Positions 12,601-23,409 of a DNA stretch of 39,344 nt are shown here, piece after piece (position 1 is the first letter of the stretch; each line of letters begins with the position of its first letter). The notes below the pieces were generated by a model. The model was not told where the DNA came from, ran no database searches, and saw nothing but the letters and a program-made list of their open reading frames with translations. The DNA is taken from the NCBI GenBank assembly GCA_002751075.1, contig NAOQ01000341.1, forward strand, positions 40,328 through 79,671, read 5' to 3'. Origin of the DNA: Ichthyophonus hoferi (Eukaryota > Opisthokonta > Ichthyosporea > Ichthyophonida > Ichthyophonidae). A program made the position numbers and the translations under genes.

Positions 12601-15600
12601 GGTTTTTTGTTTGGCACTGCACTATAACTTTAAAAGGCTATTATTTGCTAAACTTTATTGGGCCTATAGCTGAGGTGGATCAGTGTCTCAAGGTGTTGTT
12701 GGAGATCTTGATTCAAGATATATTTGGGAGAGTGGCTGAAGAGAAAAATGTTGTAGCTATTGCAGGCAAGATGAAAGAGGCGAAAGGTATGCTATGTTAT
12801 ACAATGTTTGTGTGTGTATCTGGGTGGATGATTGTATGTGTATATGTATAGGTATATGTATAGCTATGGGTATGTGCCTGAGCAGATGTTGATATAGTAT
12901 ATATCAAAACTACAATACCCAATCTTACCTTATGCCATCGCACTAACTTACCCCTCCTGCTCTCTCTCTTCTATATCCTATAGCTAAAAAGGGCCCCGAG
13001 TCATACGAGCTAGTAGCACGGGCAATGTCCTTCAAACAGCTTTATAATATATTGATGCCTTTGAGAGATATTATGGTTACAACCGAGGATAGTAAGGTGT
13101 GTGTGTGTGTTTGTATGTATGTTTTTTATATATATAATCTCTATCTCCTTCTATCCTTCCTATGTGTGTAATCTAACCTTTCCTATGGTATCTATCAGGT
13201 GGTCAAAACTATAGAGGATGTGATGAAGCACATTGTAGTGGGGGTGACTGCCAATCCCACCGCTGATATCCCAACCATTCTGGTAATTATGATTACTTAA
13301 TTAATTAATTGATGACGTACTTCTATATTATGTGTTATGGTGTATATGCACGTGCTGTGCGGTGTGTGATGTTTTCGCAATTTTTTAAGTATTTGATTAA
13401 TTAGGCCAATTACTTAATTAATCTAATAAATTGATTTTTTGTTTTGCATTATGTTGTAATTTTATGAAAATGTTTGATTAGCTGTTACCACTAATCCTGC
13501 CACTGATATCCAACCAATATTGATATATATATATATATTATTTCAGAATATTTGATAGCATGAATCTAGATTGTAACCAATCACCGAATATTGTACATTA
13601 TATAAGTAGAAGTCCAATGGAAATTTGTACGAGTTTTTGTTCCTATCAGTTACTTTATACTTTCACATCAATGCATAAAACAATTATTTGCTATTATTTT
13701 GTTCTTTTTATTTTATGAAACCGGTTTATAGTGTAGAAGAATTGGTAGGATGTTATCTAGATATAGTAATAATCATTATATATATGCATTTCACTGCAAG
13801 TAATTTTTCTTGCACCGATTTTGTTTTTATATCTTTTTAACGCTTTAATATGGTTGATCCTTACAGCAAGTAGTCCACTCTCTAGTCAGTGAGAATTCTA
13901 AGCTATCCCGGATGGCCACTAAGGAGGCCGCTAAGGTATGTGTATATATATAGTATATTAACATGGCTTGTTGATTGATGCGTCATGTTTTAAAAACCAA
14001 TCATTTAGAGCTGATTGTCTTGACAATATATGTATTAATCTCTCAATATGCATGGTTTTATTCATCGAGGTATATATAAAAATTTAACTTGTCAATGATC
14101 TATTGTCTTTATCTATTTCTTATATGCCTATTGGTTTAACTAGCGTTTAACCAATTAGTTATCTTTTTTATAAATATATTATACGCTAACACATCATTCC
14201 TTTATCATTACTAAAATTGCAACCCAAGCATACTCATACTCCCCTTCTAGCCCTACCCTATATATCATAACCCCTAGACTATGTACTAATCTCTTCTTTG
14301 TCATAACAGAAAACCAAACGTGAACACAATTACCACGTCCAAGCCTTAAGCACTAGAGAGACTAAGAGACCGGCCAGCTATTACCTACAGACTCATGCCC
14401 ACATGTTTGTGGAGTTTGGAATGAATTTGTTATATGTAGGTCCATTGTATCTGTATGTGCTTATGTATGTTTGTGGGATCAGGGGTGTAGGATCGGGTGG
14501 GTATGTATAATATATGTATATAACGCCGATAGGTAAGCCACGGCTGTATTGTCTCACATCTACACTACCAATCATAATGTGCTGTCCGCTAACTAGCCCT
14601 AATTAGGCAATTGTATGAAAATATTAAAAATTGAATCAATCCAATTTTTCCGCTGCTTTCCCCTCATTGTATGTCTTATCATGATTGGCTTATATAATTA
14701 CTAAATAATTTTGGTTAATTCATTAATTAATTATACCACCTACAGAGCAATATAAAGCGTGGCCGTATTGAAGGATCCAATCAGGAGCACCTTCAGATGT
14801 TAGATCCATTGGTTGCAATGCTGAGCGACCAATTAAAATCTAAATACGATAAGGTACGATCTGGCATGATTTGATAAGTTGTTTAATTTTTTATTGTAGG
14901 TATATAAATGCTTCATTTCTTGTGTATAGGTTGTTATACTATACTAACATAGTAACATATACTATATATACAGGTTGTTATGCAATCCTTAAGGTGTCTT
15001 AGTTTCTGTTTCCGCTACAAGTTACCTACCCTTGAGGTATCTGTGCCTCACCTGGCTGTCAGGTAATTGGATAATATATACTATAGATTTTGAAAAATGA
15101 ATATTGAATGATTATGTGTGTGCGTAGATAACAACTGCTGAATAAATGGAAATCTTCTACATTTAGCTTATATGGCATTGTTAATCTACATTCTTAAGTA
15201 AATCCTGGGCAAGGCATCGTCTGATTGCACTCCAATCTAGACCAATGGTTGCTTATGATCTATGTATGATATATTGAAGTATGTGATGATATATTATATC
15301 TTTATAATATATGCACTCATATTAAATAGATTAACATGTGATCTAAGCCCTATGGTTTGTTTGATTTGAGGATCTATCGATCAGGGGAAGATATTTTCCA
15401 GGGATAGTGAATTATAATTGGGTATAGAGGTGTTGGCGCCTTAAGGATTGGCCTAACATGCGATAAGCCCTATACATTTCTAGCGACCTGTACTTCATTC
15501 GATGTGAGAGGGTTAGCCAATGGCACGTGCTTAGGAGTTTTAAAGTAGTGATACTGTTGTTTTTATTGGTGTTTTCTGATAAGTTATTCTATGATATTTG

Positions 15601-18600
15601 GGTATAGCTTTGAGTACTGCAGTCTCTGTCCCTCTCGTTTCTATTTTGTGACACAAGCAATATTTATATATTTCTTTCTCTCTCCATCCATCTCTCTCCT
15701 TCTCTCTTCTACAGATGTTTNNNNNNNNNNNNNNNNNNNNNNNNNNNNNNNNNNNNNNNNNNNNNNNNNNNNNNNNNNNNNNNNNNNNNNNNNNNNNNNN
15801 NNNNNNNNNNNNNNNNNNNNNNNNNNNNNNNNNNNNNNNNNNNNNNNNNNNNNNNNNNNNNNNNNNNNNNNNNNNNNNNNNNNNNNNNNNNNNNNNNNNN
15901 NNNNNNNNNNNNNNNNNNNNNNNNNNNNNNNNNNNNNNNNNNNNNNNNNNNNNNNNNNNNNNNNNNNNNNNNNNNNNNNNNNNNNNNNNNNNNNNNNNNN
16001 NNNNNNNNNNNNNNNNNNNNNNNNNNNNNNNNNNNNNNNNNNNNNNNNNNNNNNATTTGGGTATAGCTTTGAGTACTGCAGTCTCTGTCCCTCTCGTTTC
16101 TATTTTGTGACACAAGCAATATTTATATATTTCTTTCTCTCTCCATCCCTCTCTCTCCTTCTCTCTTCTACAGATGTTTCAAACTCCTTAACCGTGCGGG
16201 TGTAGGCTCTATCTCCAGTGAAATGCATCAAGCCAGTTTCAAGCTGCTCACTACTATTATAAGAGACTATCCTAGCTACCATGTTCCAGAGGACCATCTT
16301 AGACACTTACTGTCTGTGGCCAAGACAGACTTGGAGGCCACCGAGCGACAGTCCAGTACCTTCTCTATGCTGCGTGCTATAGTAAGTATCTGTATATGTA
16401 TATCTATATAATTGGTTTGTACATATCTGTGGATATAATGTAGCTTTAGGTGTATATAGGAAGGACTCTTGTGAATTTTAAAAGCCAATTAAATGGGTTA
16501 GAAAGATGATTAAGGTCAAAGTAAAACCATGCAAACCCAACATTAAAAATGAAGAAGTGGGCATTGGACCGTTGCCTAACTCTAGGTAGCACATAGTTAA
16601 ACAAACGCTAAAATGCCAAAATAATGTTTGTTATTATTGGTTAAGGGAAAATAAAATGACCTTTTATTATTGGTCAGAGAATAGAAAATAGATCTAACCC
16701 AATCTCTTTTCCTATAGGTGGCTCGCAAGTTAGTGGTGCCGGAGGTCTATGATCTAATGACGCAAGTGTCAGAGATGGCGGTGAGAAGTACTGTATCTTC
16801 GACTAGAACAATGAGTGTGCAGATCTTTACTACATACCTCCTTGATTATCCCCTGGTATGTTAATTAATTACTAATTATATGTGAAGGGGTGGGTTTGAA
16901 AGGATAATGGGAAAAATAATACTAATATTAAGACCAATATATATATTATGTTTGCGTGTATAAATCTAAATACAATTGCATTGGCATATAAATTCACCCT
17001 AAATTGGATATCCCCTGGAATTTTAATTAGCCATTAAATTTTATTTGCCATTTACCCAATTGCATATTAATATAAATACACTCTTGTTCTTTCCTTGGTG
17101 CATTCCAGCAGAGTCTCACTTCCAAATACGGATATAGTCAATGTTAACTGCCGAGGCATTCTATGTGCACACATACTTAGTTGCATTACGTAGTGTGATT
17201 AATTACTAACTGTGATTTCTAACCAATAGGGAGAGAGATTGTTGAAGAAGCACTTGGAGTTTGTGGTCAGGAATTTAGACTATGAGCATAGGACTGGCCG
17301 GGAGGTAAGGAAAAGGAAGATATAATGCAGTATAGGATAGCATATGATAATGTAATAGAATATAATGCAGTATAGGATAGCATATGATAATGTAATAGAA
17401 TATAATGCAGTATAGGATAGTATATGATAATGCAATAGAGTATACTCTACCATACTATACTATAATATAATATAAATTTTATTTATTTACCCAATCTGGT
17501 ATAGTATAGTGTAATGTATTGCCGTATAAGATAATGTAAAATAATGTACTGTACCATACTATACTATAATACTATATATATTATTTATACTTCATTTATT
17601 TACCCAATCTAATGTAATATAGTGTGCTATACCATATTATACTATAATATAAAATTTAATTACTTAATTACGCAATCACACAGTCCGCCTTGGAGTTAAT
17701 ACGTCAGACCGTGGAGTTATTCCCATGGGATGTATTGGTGGAGTATATTCAATTCTTCTTTGTGCCCCTCGTAATGATGCTTGTCAACGATGAGGATCCC
17801 CAGTGCAGGTTTGTATATTTTACATGCATGCTGAGAATACAGTAAGGTTAGATAGATACATGTACATACAACATAATTGCGTCTCTGAACTAATTGTAGT
17901 TAAGTTTTACTATTTTTAATTGGCGAATGTTTAGTTTTGTGTAAACTTGCTTTCATAGTTGATTAGTGCTTCATACTGATTTTCACGATGGCTAAATGAA
18001 AATAAATAAATAAAAACGAATGAGCATGCGACAGACCTCTCTTGATTATATAAAAACATTAGAATATTACTCAAAGATGCCGATTTGCAGTGATGTATAT
18101 ATAGAAGCTTATATATTAGAGAATGATTGAATAGATAAAATTGAAATGTACATACGATTTTTTGGGTATGCATATATTATACTTAACTATATGCATTATA
18201 TATGAGCCAATGATTAGTATCGCAGCTAAAATGCTAGTTAAGTGTGTGACCCCCATTGAATGAATAATAATGTGAAAATTTTATTTTGAATTATCATTTC
18301 TAACCGGTTGTTATATTTCTACTCAACTACAGGGAAATGGCTGGCATTGTAATTAAGTCATTAATTAACCGAGCCAATCCGTTGCATCAAGATAAATTAA
18401 TTGGACTGACTTTGACCTGGGTAAGTGCTGGCATGGTCCCCATCTTTTAATTGATGCTATAAACAGGCTCTTATTGACTTACTCTTTATTTATATCCTCT
18501 TCAATACGTATATATATATATATGTAACTCTGTGTAGTAATTGGCACATGTGTTTATTTATAGGTATAAGTATATGATCCTACATAAGTGATGGAGTGAC

Positions 18601-21600
18601 TGATCTAGATTATTTTATCTCAATTATATATTTACGATGTGCAGGGACTATTATTATTATTATTATTATTGTTTGCCATATAAGGTTTACTCCATTAATT
18701 CAGTAATGCTATACCATTCATACATACTAACAATACATATATTTTCACTAGCTTTCCTCCGACAACCTAGCCCTAAAACGTGCAGCATTGCAAGTAACTG
18801 GCCTATTTGTAGAGGTAAGTTTAAATGAAAATTAAAACTGTGATTGGATCTTTAATATATTATGTCATAAATGCTAAATGATGGTTTTTTACGTAAGTAA
18901 GTTCTTGTTATGCTTGATGATTTTTATTTTTATGTGTGTTTTATTGGATAAGTGAAGCATAATTATGCTGTGTGAAAGAGTGAGATGAGAGTAGGTTAAA
19001 GAAACCAATTATTAACCTGATAAATGGAGGCTATAATTGGTTTAATATCATAGCTTGGTATAGACCAGGTTCCCGATAGGAATCAATTGGGCGTAACCAA
19101 TAGTAATCAAATATTAAAAATAATTTTAATTTTAAAGTTAATATTTAATGGGCGTGAGACTGTGTTTAATGGTGTTCAGATTAGCAATGGAATTAAAGTT
19201 GACATTATAATTTCTCAGCCATTGGTTAATGGCATTTATACGTGATAGATGATAGGTTTATTCTCAACAAATAAATTTAAATTTAAATTTAATATTACAA
19301 TGCTAGTAGGTAATAGTGTTGTGTGGTATTGAATTATAGGTGATAGCCTGCGCTAACTCCAATGTTAAGTTGGAATTGAAATTTATAACTGTGGGATTAT
19401 TGAGTAAATATTTAGTAAGGCAGTATAAGTTATCCGATACGATACAAAAAATTGAAATTTATAACTGTGGGATTATTGAGTAAATATTTAGTAAGGCAGT
19501 ATAAGTTATCCGATACGATACAAAAAATTGAAATTTAAATAAAGTAAAATTTTGAGTACATTGACTCACAGTTGTTTGCAGGTTATAAAATGCGACACAG
19601 AAAATATAATTAACATGAATATATATAATTAAAACTACATAGCTATTGGCTAACTAATAGTGTATCGGGTATTGTATTATAGGTGATGGGATCTCAGTTT
19701 GAGCGTCATGTTGTGGTCTGCCTGCCTCTATTGTGTGCGGAGATTAGTAAAGATACTCAGGAGAATGCAGGTATGTGTGTATGGTTATAGACGTATATGT
19801 GGTATAATATAATAATATAGTACATAGTATATTATACTACATACATTTATGTATGTTTAGGGTTATATAGATGCAAATGTTGTATATATATATATATATA
19901 TATACTATAATTTGATTTAAAACCAATAAAATGATGTCACAGATGACGAGGAGGGAGAAGATGACAGTGTAATGCAAGGCAATTGGCCCATCCTTTATTA
20001 CTCTCTCACCACCCTGTATAAACTATGCACCGGTATGTATTTTTATCTTTTTTCTGCCGCCTGTCTGGGTATAGCTATATAAGCAGATGAATCTTTCTGT
20101 TTATCTCAAGTTGAATTTTAAAATATACTTAGGCCTGGTTTTGGTTGGTTAAAATTTGTGCTTTATAGGACTGAAATTACCCAAGAATATTTATTACTAG
20201 ATGAATGTGGTATAAATCATCCGATTTCTCAGTTTTCATTGGCCGTAAATATATCTATATATATGAAAATATAAAAATGCATGAGCCAATTGATCGAATA
20301 TTATAGCACTTATATTTCTGAACCTAATTTTAATGTGACTCCACATCCAATCAGCTATGCCCAAGATCATGGAAGCAAATAGTCCCCACCAGCGTCAACT
20401 CATGGAATTATGGACTCATATCCATTTGCACCTTCTCTACCCCCATGCTTGGGTTCGATTGGTTGCTTCCCGTGTCCTTGGAGTGTACCTAAGTGCTTGC
20501 AACTATGATAGATTGGCCGCCAAACTTACTGGTATAATTAGAGTATATATTATATATATGAACTGTATTTATGCATAAATATATATTTTTGTTTATTTTG
20601 TTACAGGCGTATGTTCACGTTTATCTACAGAAATTTATCTAATACTTGCAGATGATCAATGTTTCTGACGGCCGATCTCCCCTCCCTCTCTCTCTATATA
20701 TACGAACAGGTTCAATTAGCGAAGTACCATCGACTAAGAATGCAGCCAAGCAACCCGCCGGTGACTATGGTGATTATCTGTGTGAGGAGGGTAAAACCAT
20801 GGGATTGGCCAAATCATGTTGCCACCAATTAGAATCACGTTATTTGTCAGCCGATCTTGGCACACAGGTAGGGGTCTACTACATAAATATGTTCTAGTGT
20901 GTTGTATCATATATTGTTATTCTCTTTTAATCACAGACTTGCTATATATTAAATGCAGCTAGTTTATTGGTTGGTTTGGATTGCTATCCCAAACCACCGT
21001 GTATATATTTGTATGAACCAATCATAAATCTCATCCCTTTATTCTATTTATCCTATAGATTGTCAAGAACCTTATTTTCCTCTCGAAACTATTGGATGCC
21101 ATGGATGGCCTTCAAGCACCTCCACCAGTAGCAGCTCTCCCTGCAGTCAAGCCTGCCCAATCAAAACTCATACCTGAGACCACTGGAGCAAAGAAGAGAA
21201 ATAGAGGGGAAGATGAGAGTGATGAAGAAGAAGAGGGAGAGGGAGATGGAGTGATAGATGAAGAGGAGGAAGATGCCAAGGATAGTATGCAGGTAGGGTG
21301 ACCACATCCCGCGTCATGCGTGTCAGTCACGCATTTGCATTTATTGCCTAATAGATTAGATGGAAGCTTAAATTAATCCCTCTAATTATAATTAATTGCG
21401 AATTAATTACGACTATAACTAGATCTATCAATAGTTATATGCATATATATTAAATATATTTCCAACTGTGAGCCACTTTGAAGTCTAAGTGGTTCCTCAT
21501 GAAATGGTTTATATTATATTATATTATATTACAATGTTATATTATACTATATTATAGTATGCGATGCAGATATCACGTGACTAACACTTACCTATTGACT

Positions 21601-22758
21601 ATACCACACACAGGAACAAAAAGGAAATCTATTGGGCTGGGTAGTTAGACGCTTGGCTTATCTGGCTAGATCTAGTGATGCGGACGTTGTTATTGCTGCA
21701 TCTAGGGTAAGGATTAAGATTGATATCTCTTTCTTTCGTTGTGACTATAGTCTTATCTCTCAGGCTTTGACGTATATCTATATATACCATGTTAGGTTAT
21801 GTTATGGTATGGCATGATATAGTATATTATGGTATAATATGTTATACTAAGTAGATGCAGTGTGATACAATATACACTCATTCATATATATGCATAACCA
21901 ATATATATCTCATATTAAAATTTACACCATTCTTTTTCTCTACAGCGCCAATGTGTGTTTGAGTATTTTGCAGCCCTAACTAGTCACCTAGGTGTACGTG
22001 TGAACTGGTATCTCGCTACCATGCTATCCCCCCTATACCGTGTGACTGAAAGTCTCGAACAAGACAATCTTGGGCCTGAGGGTATGTGAATAGATGTGTA
22101 TATGTTGGGGATGTGGTTTACTATGTAGATGTGATATCGTGTATGTATAGTTGAAACATACCCCTAAGGTCTACATGTTGGTACACACTGTATTGTTTAT
22201 CTGCACGCATTTCTTGATCAGTCGTCTCTCTACATCTAACCTTAACTGTCTATCTTACTATCACTTATAATCCCAGAGAGATAATGCTAATTAATTGACG
22301 AATTATTTTTTCCAATTATAGAACTAGCTGTCAAGGAATTTGCACAAGAGCTATTAGATATGTTGCAGAAGGTAGTAGGTACTACAGCTTACGTCACAGC
22401 CTTTAACTCGGTTCGAAAGCACGTGGCTGCATTACGTCAGGAGAGAAAGAAACGACGCGCTATGGAGGTATATATATGTTTGTCTGTATATCTGTGTGTG
22501 ATGCTTGTGTAAGCTTATGTCTATGCAGTTCTGGTTGGTTGTACTTGAATCGCACGGAAGAAAAACAATTCTAACTCTAATTACTCCCTCACTGCCTTTT
22601 TCTCTTTCTCTCTCTCTTTCTCCCTGTAGGCCGTTGTCAACCCATCAAAGAGACAGGAACGTAGAGAGAAGAACACAAAGAAACGTAATCTTGCAACGAA
22701 GAGAAAAATCGCTGCATTTAGACCTAACAAGGCCAAAAAACTCAGAATGGAGCTTTAA
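1..22758 (+). CDS. UTP20: UTP20, small-subunit processome HEAT-repeat protein (3' two-thirds, 50 exons)
   Basis: UTP20 (DRIM, U3 snoRNP component 20) is a giant nucleolar HEAT/ARM-repeat scaffold of the 90S/SSU processome, needed for the early pre-rRNA cleavages that yield 18S rRNA. I followed 50 exons with consistent phase, GT-AG borders and no internal stop, about 1873 residues before TAA at 22756-22758. Human UTP20 is about 2785 residues, so roughly the first 900 are upstream of the window. Diagnostic stretches are ELLANTDREIQRAALKCL, which starts the DRIM region (exon 4), ARKLVVPEVYDLM followed by LLDYPL (exon 37), and LEFVVRNLDYEHRTGRE (exon 38), close to the human LEFMLAQLNYEHETGRE. The tail is strongly Lys/Arg-rich, as expected for a nucleolar protein. 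Introns run from about 70 to 1100 bp. Identification is firm; a few borders could shift by some bases. Confidence 0.96.
371..600 (+). repeat. Tandem duplication of an intron 3' end plus the exon 2 start
   Basis: Two diverged copies with an offset of 147 bp: 371-451 and 518-600. Both contain ATGG(C/T)TATACCTGTTATCAT, a T-rich stretch, an AG acceptor and then exon-like sequence reading HKAIQLG in the same frame. The downstream copy is the used exon (570-663). The upstream copy has no usable donor and would reach a stop, so it is a decayed pseudo-exon. Confidence 0.8.
4333..8798 (+). CDS. UTP20: UTP20 exons 11-20 (HEAT repeats)
   Basis: Exons: 4333-4444, 4680-4788, 4986-5131, 5551-5694, 5876-6016, 6564-6683, 7441-7480, 7678-7739, 8094-8144, 8686-8798. 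Exons 13-15 carry the most recognisable text: SAEKLLVLLMPYLRTGTKK, RVSLLGILRSCLRLVPA and LEKLNAYDQLKVEEFDYD, the last a conserved UTP20 segment. Exon 17 is only 40 nt and exon 19 only 51 nt; both are held by phase, since the codons split across their borders rejoin correctly. Exon 20 contains an Asp run (CDDDDDANFF). Partial copies of exons 11 and 16 occur in the introns just downstream of each. Confidence 0.92.
4475..4513 (+). repeat. Decayed partial copy of UTP20 exon 11 inside the following intron
   Basis: This 39-bp segment matches exon 11 at 4388-4426 with about eight differences. Translated in the same register it reads GVINRIHDIVKRLL against exon 11 GVVNRVHDIVESLL. It is preceded by a possible acceptor (TACAG, ending 4464). 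Exon 11 and exon 12 join cleanly in phase without it. Confidence 0.75.
6930..6985 (+). repeat. Decayed partial copy of UTP20 exon 16 inside the following intron
   Basis: It resembles 6586-6635 of exon 16. Shared blocks are TGAC, CTACCAATCAC, ACAAC(C/T)ATCT and ATCATTG in the same order. Small indels break the frame, so this looks like a relic of a local duplication and not an exon. Confidence 0.65.
9226..13096 (+). CDS. UTP20: UTP20 exons 21-30 (HEAT repeats, acidic insert)
   Basis: Exons: 9226-9339, 9529-9592, 9774-9861, 10078-10149, 10581-10750, 11193-11273, 11389-11470, 11772-11900, 12670-12786, 12984-13096. Exons 21-24 encode helical repeats, with VVHSFHFDVQ at the start of exon 24. Exon 25 opens with an acidic stretch (EEDVEEEK, EEEIE) that probably forms a flexible loop between repeats. 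Exon 28 (LNKGYQLHILGFTTHALL) corresponds to the conserved region with RGFQVHVL-like text in other UTP20 proteins. The intron before exon 26 ends in a long CT-rich pyrimidine tract, and the intron between exons 28 and 29 is about 770 bp. Confidence 0.92.
9356..9457 (+). repeat. GTAT and AT microsatellite in UTP20 intron 21
   Basis: GTATGTATGTAT-type repeats run into (AT)n right after the exon 21 donor. Short open frames here come from the simple repeat. A second (AT)n lies at 9607-9637. Confidence 0.9.
11095..11172 (+). repeat. CT-rich pyrimidine tract before UTP20 exon 26
   Basis: Simple CTTT/CTCT sequence ending about 20 bp before the acceptor at 11192. It serves as a long polypyrimidine tract. 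Confidence 0.85.
13199..18420 (+). CDS. UTP20: UTP20 exons 31-40 (conserved C-terminal HEAT repeats)
   Basis: Exons: 13199-13282, 13867-13935, 14310-14435, 14746-14853, 14974-15062, 16174-16381, 16718-16855, 17230-17304, 17684-17808, 18333-18420. This block holds the best matches to the family: KREHNYHVQAL, FVEFGMNLL, HQASFKLLTTIIRDY, RKLVVPEVYDL, TTYLLDYPL and NLDYEHRTGRE. Exon 36, the largest here at 208 nt, follows the N gap; a second copy of its acceptor and first bases sits left of the gap at 15596-15720. The intron before exon 39 is built of short tandem repeats. Confidence 0.92.
13482..13522 (+). repeat. Decayed partial copy of the UTP20 exon 31 end inside the following intron
   Basis: It aligns with 13244-13282, the last 39 bases of exon 31. 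Both share AATCC, GCCACTGATATCC/ACCGCTGATATCCC and CAACCA in order. The copy carries small indels and has no intact donor. Confidence 0.7.
15062..15595 (+). other. UTP20 intron 35, left part, with a diverged internal repeat
   Basis: Intron sequence between exon 35 and the N gap. Two stretches start alike, TAACATGTGATCTAAGCCCTAT near 15332 (cut here to its core) and TAACATGCGATAAGCCCTAT near 15454. Both then run through a short unique stretch, which suggests an old tandem duplication of about 120 bp. I see no coding exon in it. Confidence 0.5.
15596..16179 (+). repeat. 125-bp near-identical repeat flanking an N gap (probable assembly overlap)
   Basis: 15596-15720 and 16055-16179 are the same sequence with one visible difference (CCATCCATC against CCATCCCTC). 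Each contains a CT-rich tract, the TTCTACAG acceptor and the first bases of exon 36. They lie immediately left and right of the run of N. Such identity at contig ends fits an unmerged overlap or the two alleles better than a true duplication. Confidence 0.8.
15721..16054. other. Assembly gap (334 N)
   Basis: Run of N inside UTP20 intron 35. It may be spurious, because the flanks repeat each other. Confidence 0.99.
17321..17440 (+). repeat. Three 40-bp tandem copies in UTP20 intron 38
   Basis: Units 17321-17360, 17361-17400 and 17401-17440 each begin TATAATGCAGTATAGGATAG. The first two are identical and the third has a few changes, so the array is recent. Confidence 0.9.
17448..17683 (+). repeat. 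Diverged tandem copies of the intron 38 3' end
   Basis: Three related segments start near 17448, 17552 and 17630. Each has ACCATA(C/T)TATACTATAATA followed by an AT stretch ending in TTACCCAATCT or, in the last copy, TTACGCAATCACACAG, which is the acceptor of exon 39. Spacing is about 104 and 78 bp. Confidence 0.7.
18752..22758 (+). CDS. UTP20: UTP20 exons 41-50 and stop codon (acidic insert, basic tail)
   Basis: Exons: 18752-18814, 19683-19770, 19943-20032, 20355-20531, 20710-20867, 21059-21292, 21614-21706, 21946-22081, 22322-22467, 22630-22758. Exon 44 (LLYPHAWVRLVASRVLGVYL) is a conserved HEAT repeat. Exon 46, the longest at 234 nt, holds a Pro/Ala-rich stretch, then basic KKRNRG and a long Asp/Glu run, an unstructured nucleolar-type insert. 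Exons 49-50 form the coiled, very basic tail (RQERKKRRAME, KKRNLATKRK, NKAKKLRMEL). For exon 45 I chose the acceptor at 20709 because of its pyrimidine tract; earlier AGs (20606, 20630, 20651) all run into the same stop. Confidence 0.92.
19311..19344 (+). repeat. Copy of the exon 42 acceptor region within intron 41
   Basis: GGTATTGAATTATAGGTGAT (19325-19344) matches GGTATTGTATTATAGGTGAT (19668-19687) with one difference, and the TAATAGTG upstream is also shared. The downstream copy is the acceptor of exon 42. Sequence after the upstream copy does not encode the exon 42 peptide. Confidence 0.65.
19375..19537 (+). repeat. Two identical 76-bp tandem copies in UTP20 intron 41
   Basis: 19375-19450 and 19451-19526 appear identical, and a third copy starts (ATTGAAATTTA) before diverging. 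This is a recent tandem duplication, or an assembly effect. Confidence 0.9.
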
Positions 22759-23362
22759 AAACTTTATTCTTTGATTTTAATTGTCGGCGTTTTTATACAT
22801 TCTTAATGTATGGTGAACAGGGATACATACATATATTGGCATATGTCTAAGGATATTAGCCTGTATTATACTACTTTTAAAATGTATGACATGACACTAT
22901 AACAATAATGTGTTAAGATAGAAGAGATCAATATATACATATATATAAATATGTTACATTATCTTCTGTTGTATTTAGGGCAGTTCTGTTGTTTTCTCCT
23001 CTTACACGCATCTCTTCATATCTAATGGTTTTTTTATATTACTCAACAAAACTTGACAGTATTCTCTTATTGGAATGTTTTTAATACTCCATTTAGGCAT
23101 GGTAAAATAGATACACGGATATTTGGCTTAGTCTGTGAGATTAGCCTAAGTAATATGCTTTGAAATAAATAATAATAAACTACTTTATTACTGTGTACTA
23201 CAACTACATTGTTTCTGGTGGCTGGGATTCCAACCCGTGTTAATATAAAATTTAAATACTGATTGTCCTTTTAAACTCTTTATGGCTTGTTGGTGATTGA
23301 TGTTAGAATAAGCGCTGCGTAGCTACTGGCCAGAGAATTTCCTCCTAATACAATGGGATAGT

Positions 23363-23409
<47 letters not shown>

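Noticed and set aside
15540-16205. Long open frames across the N gap on both strands
   Set aside because: They exist only because N codons contain no stops.
16847-17029. Possible copy of the exon 37 end near 17008
   Set aside because: Only ATATCCCCTGG and an AT-rich stretch agree, too little to separate from chance.
20607-20662. Possible earlier start of UTP20 exon 45 (acceptors ending 20606, 20630 or 20651)
   Set aside because: In the phase left by exon 44 all three run into the same stop, while the acceptor at 20709 follows a strong pyrimidine tract and keeps the frame.
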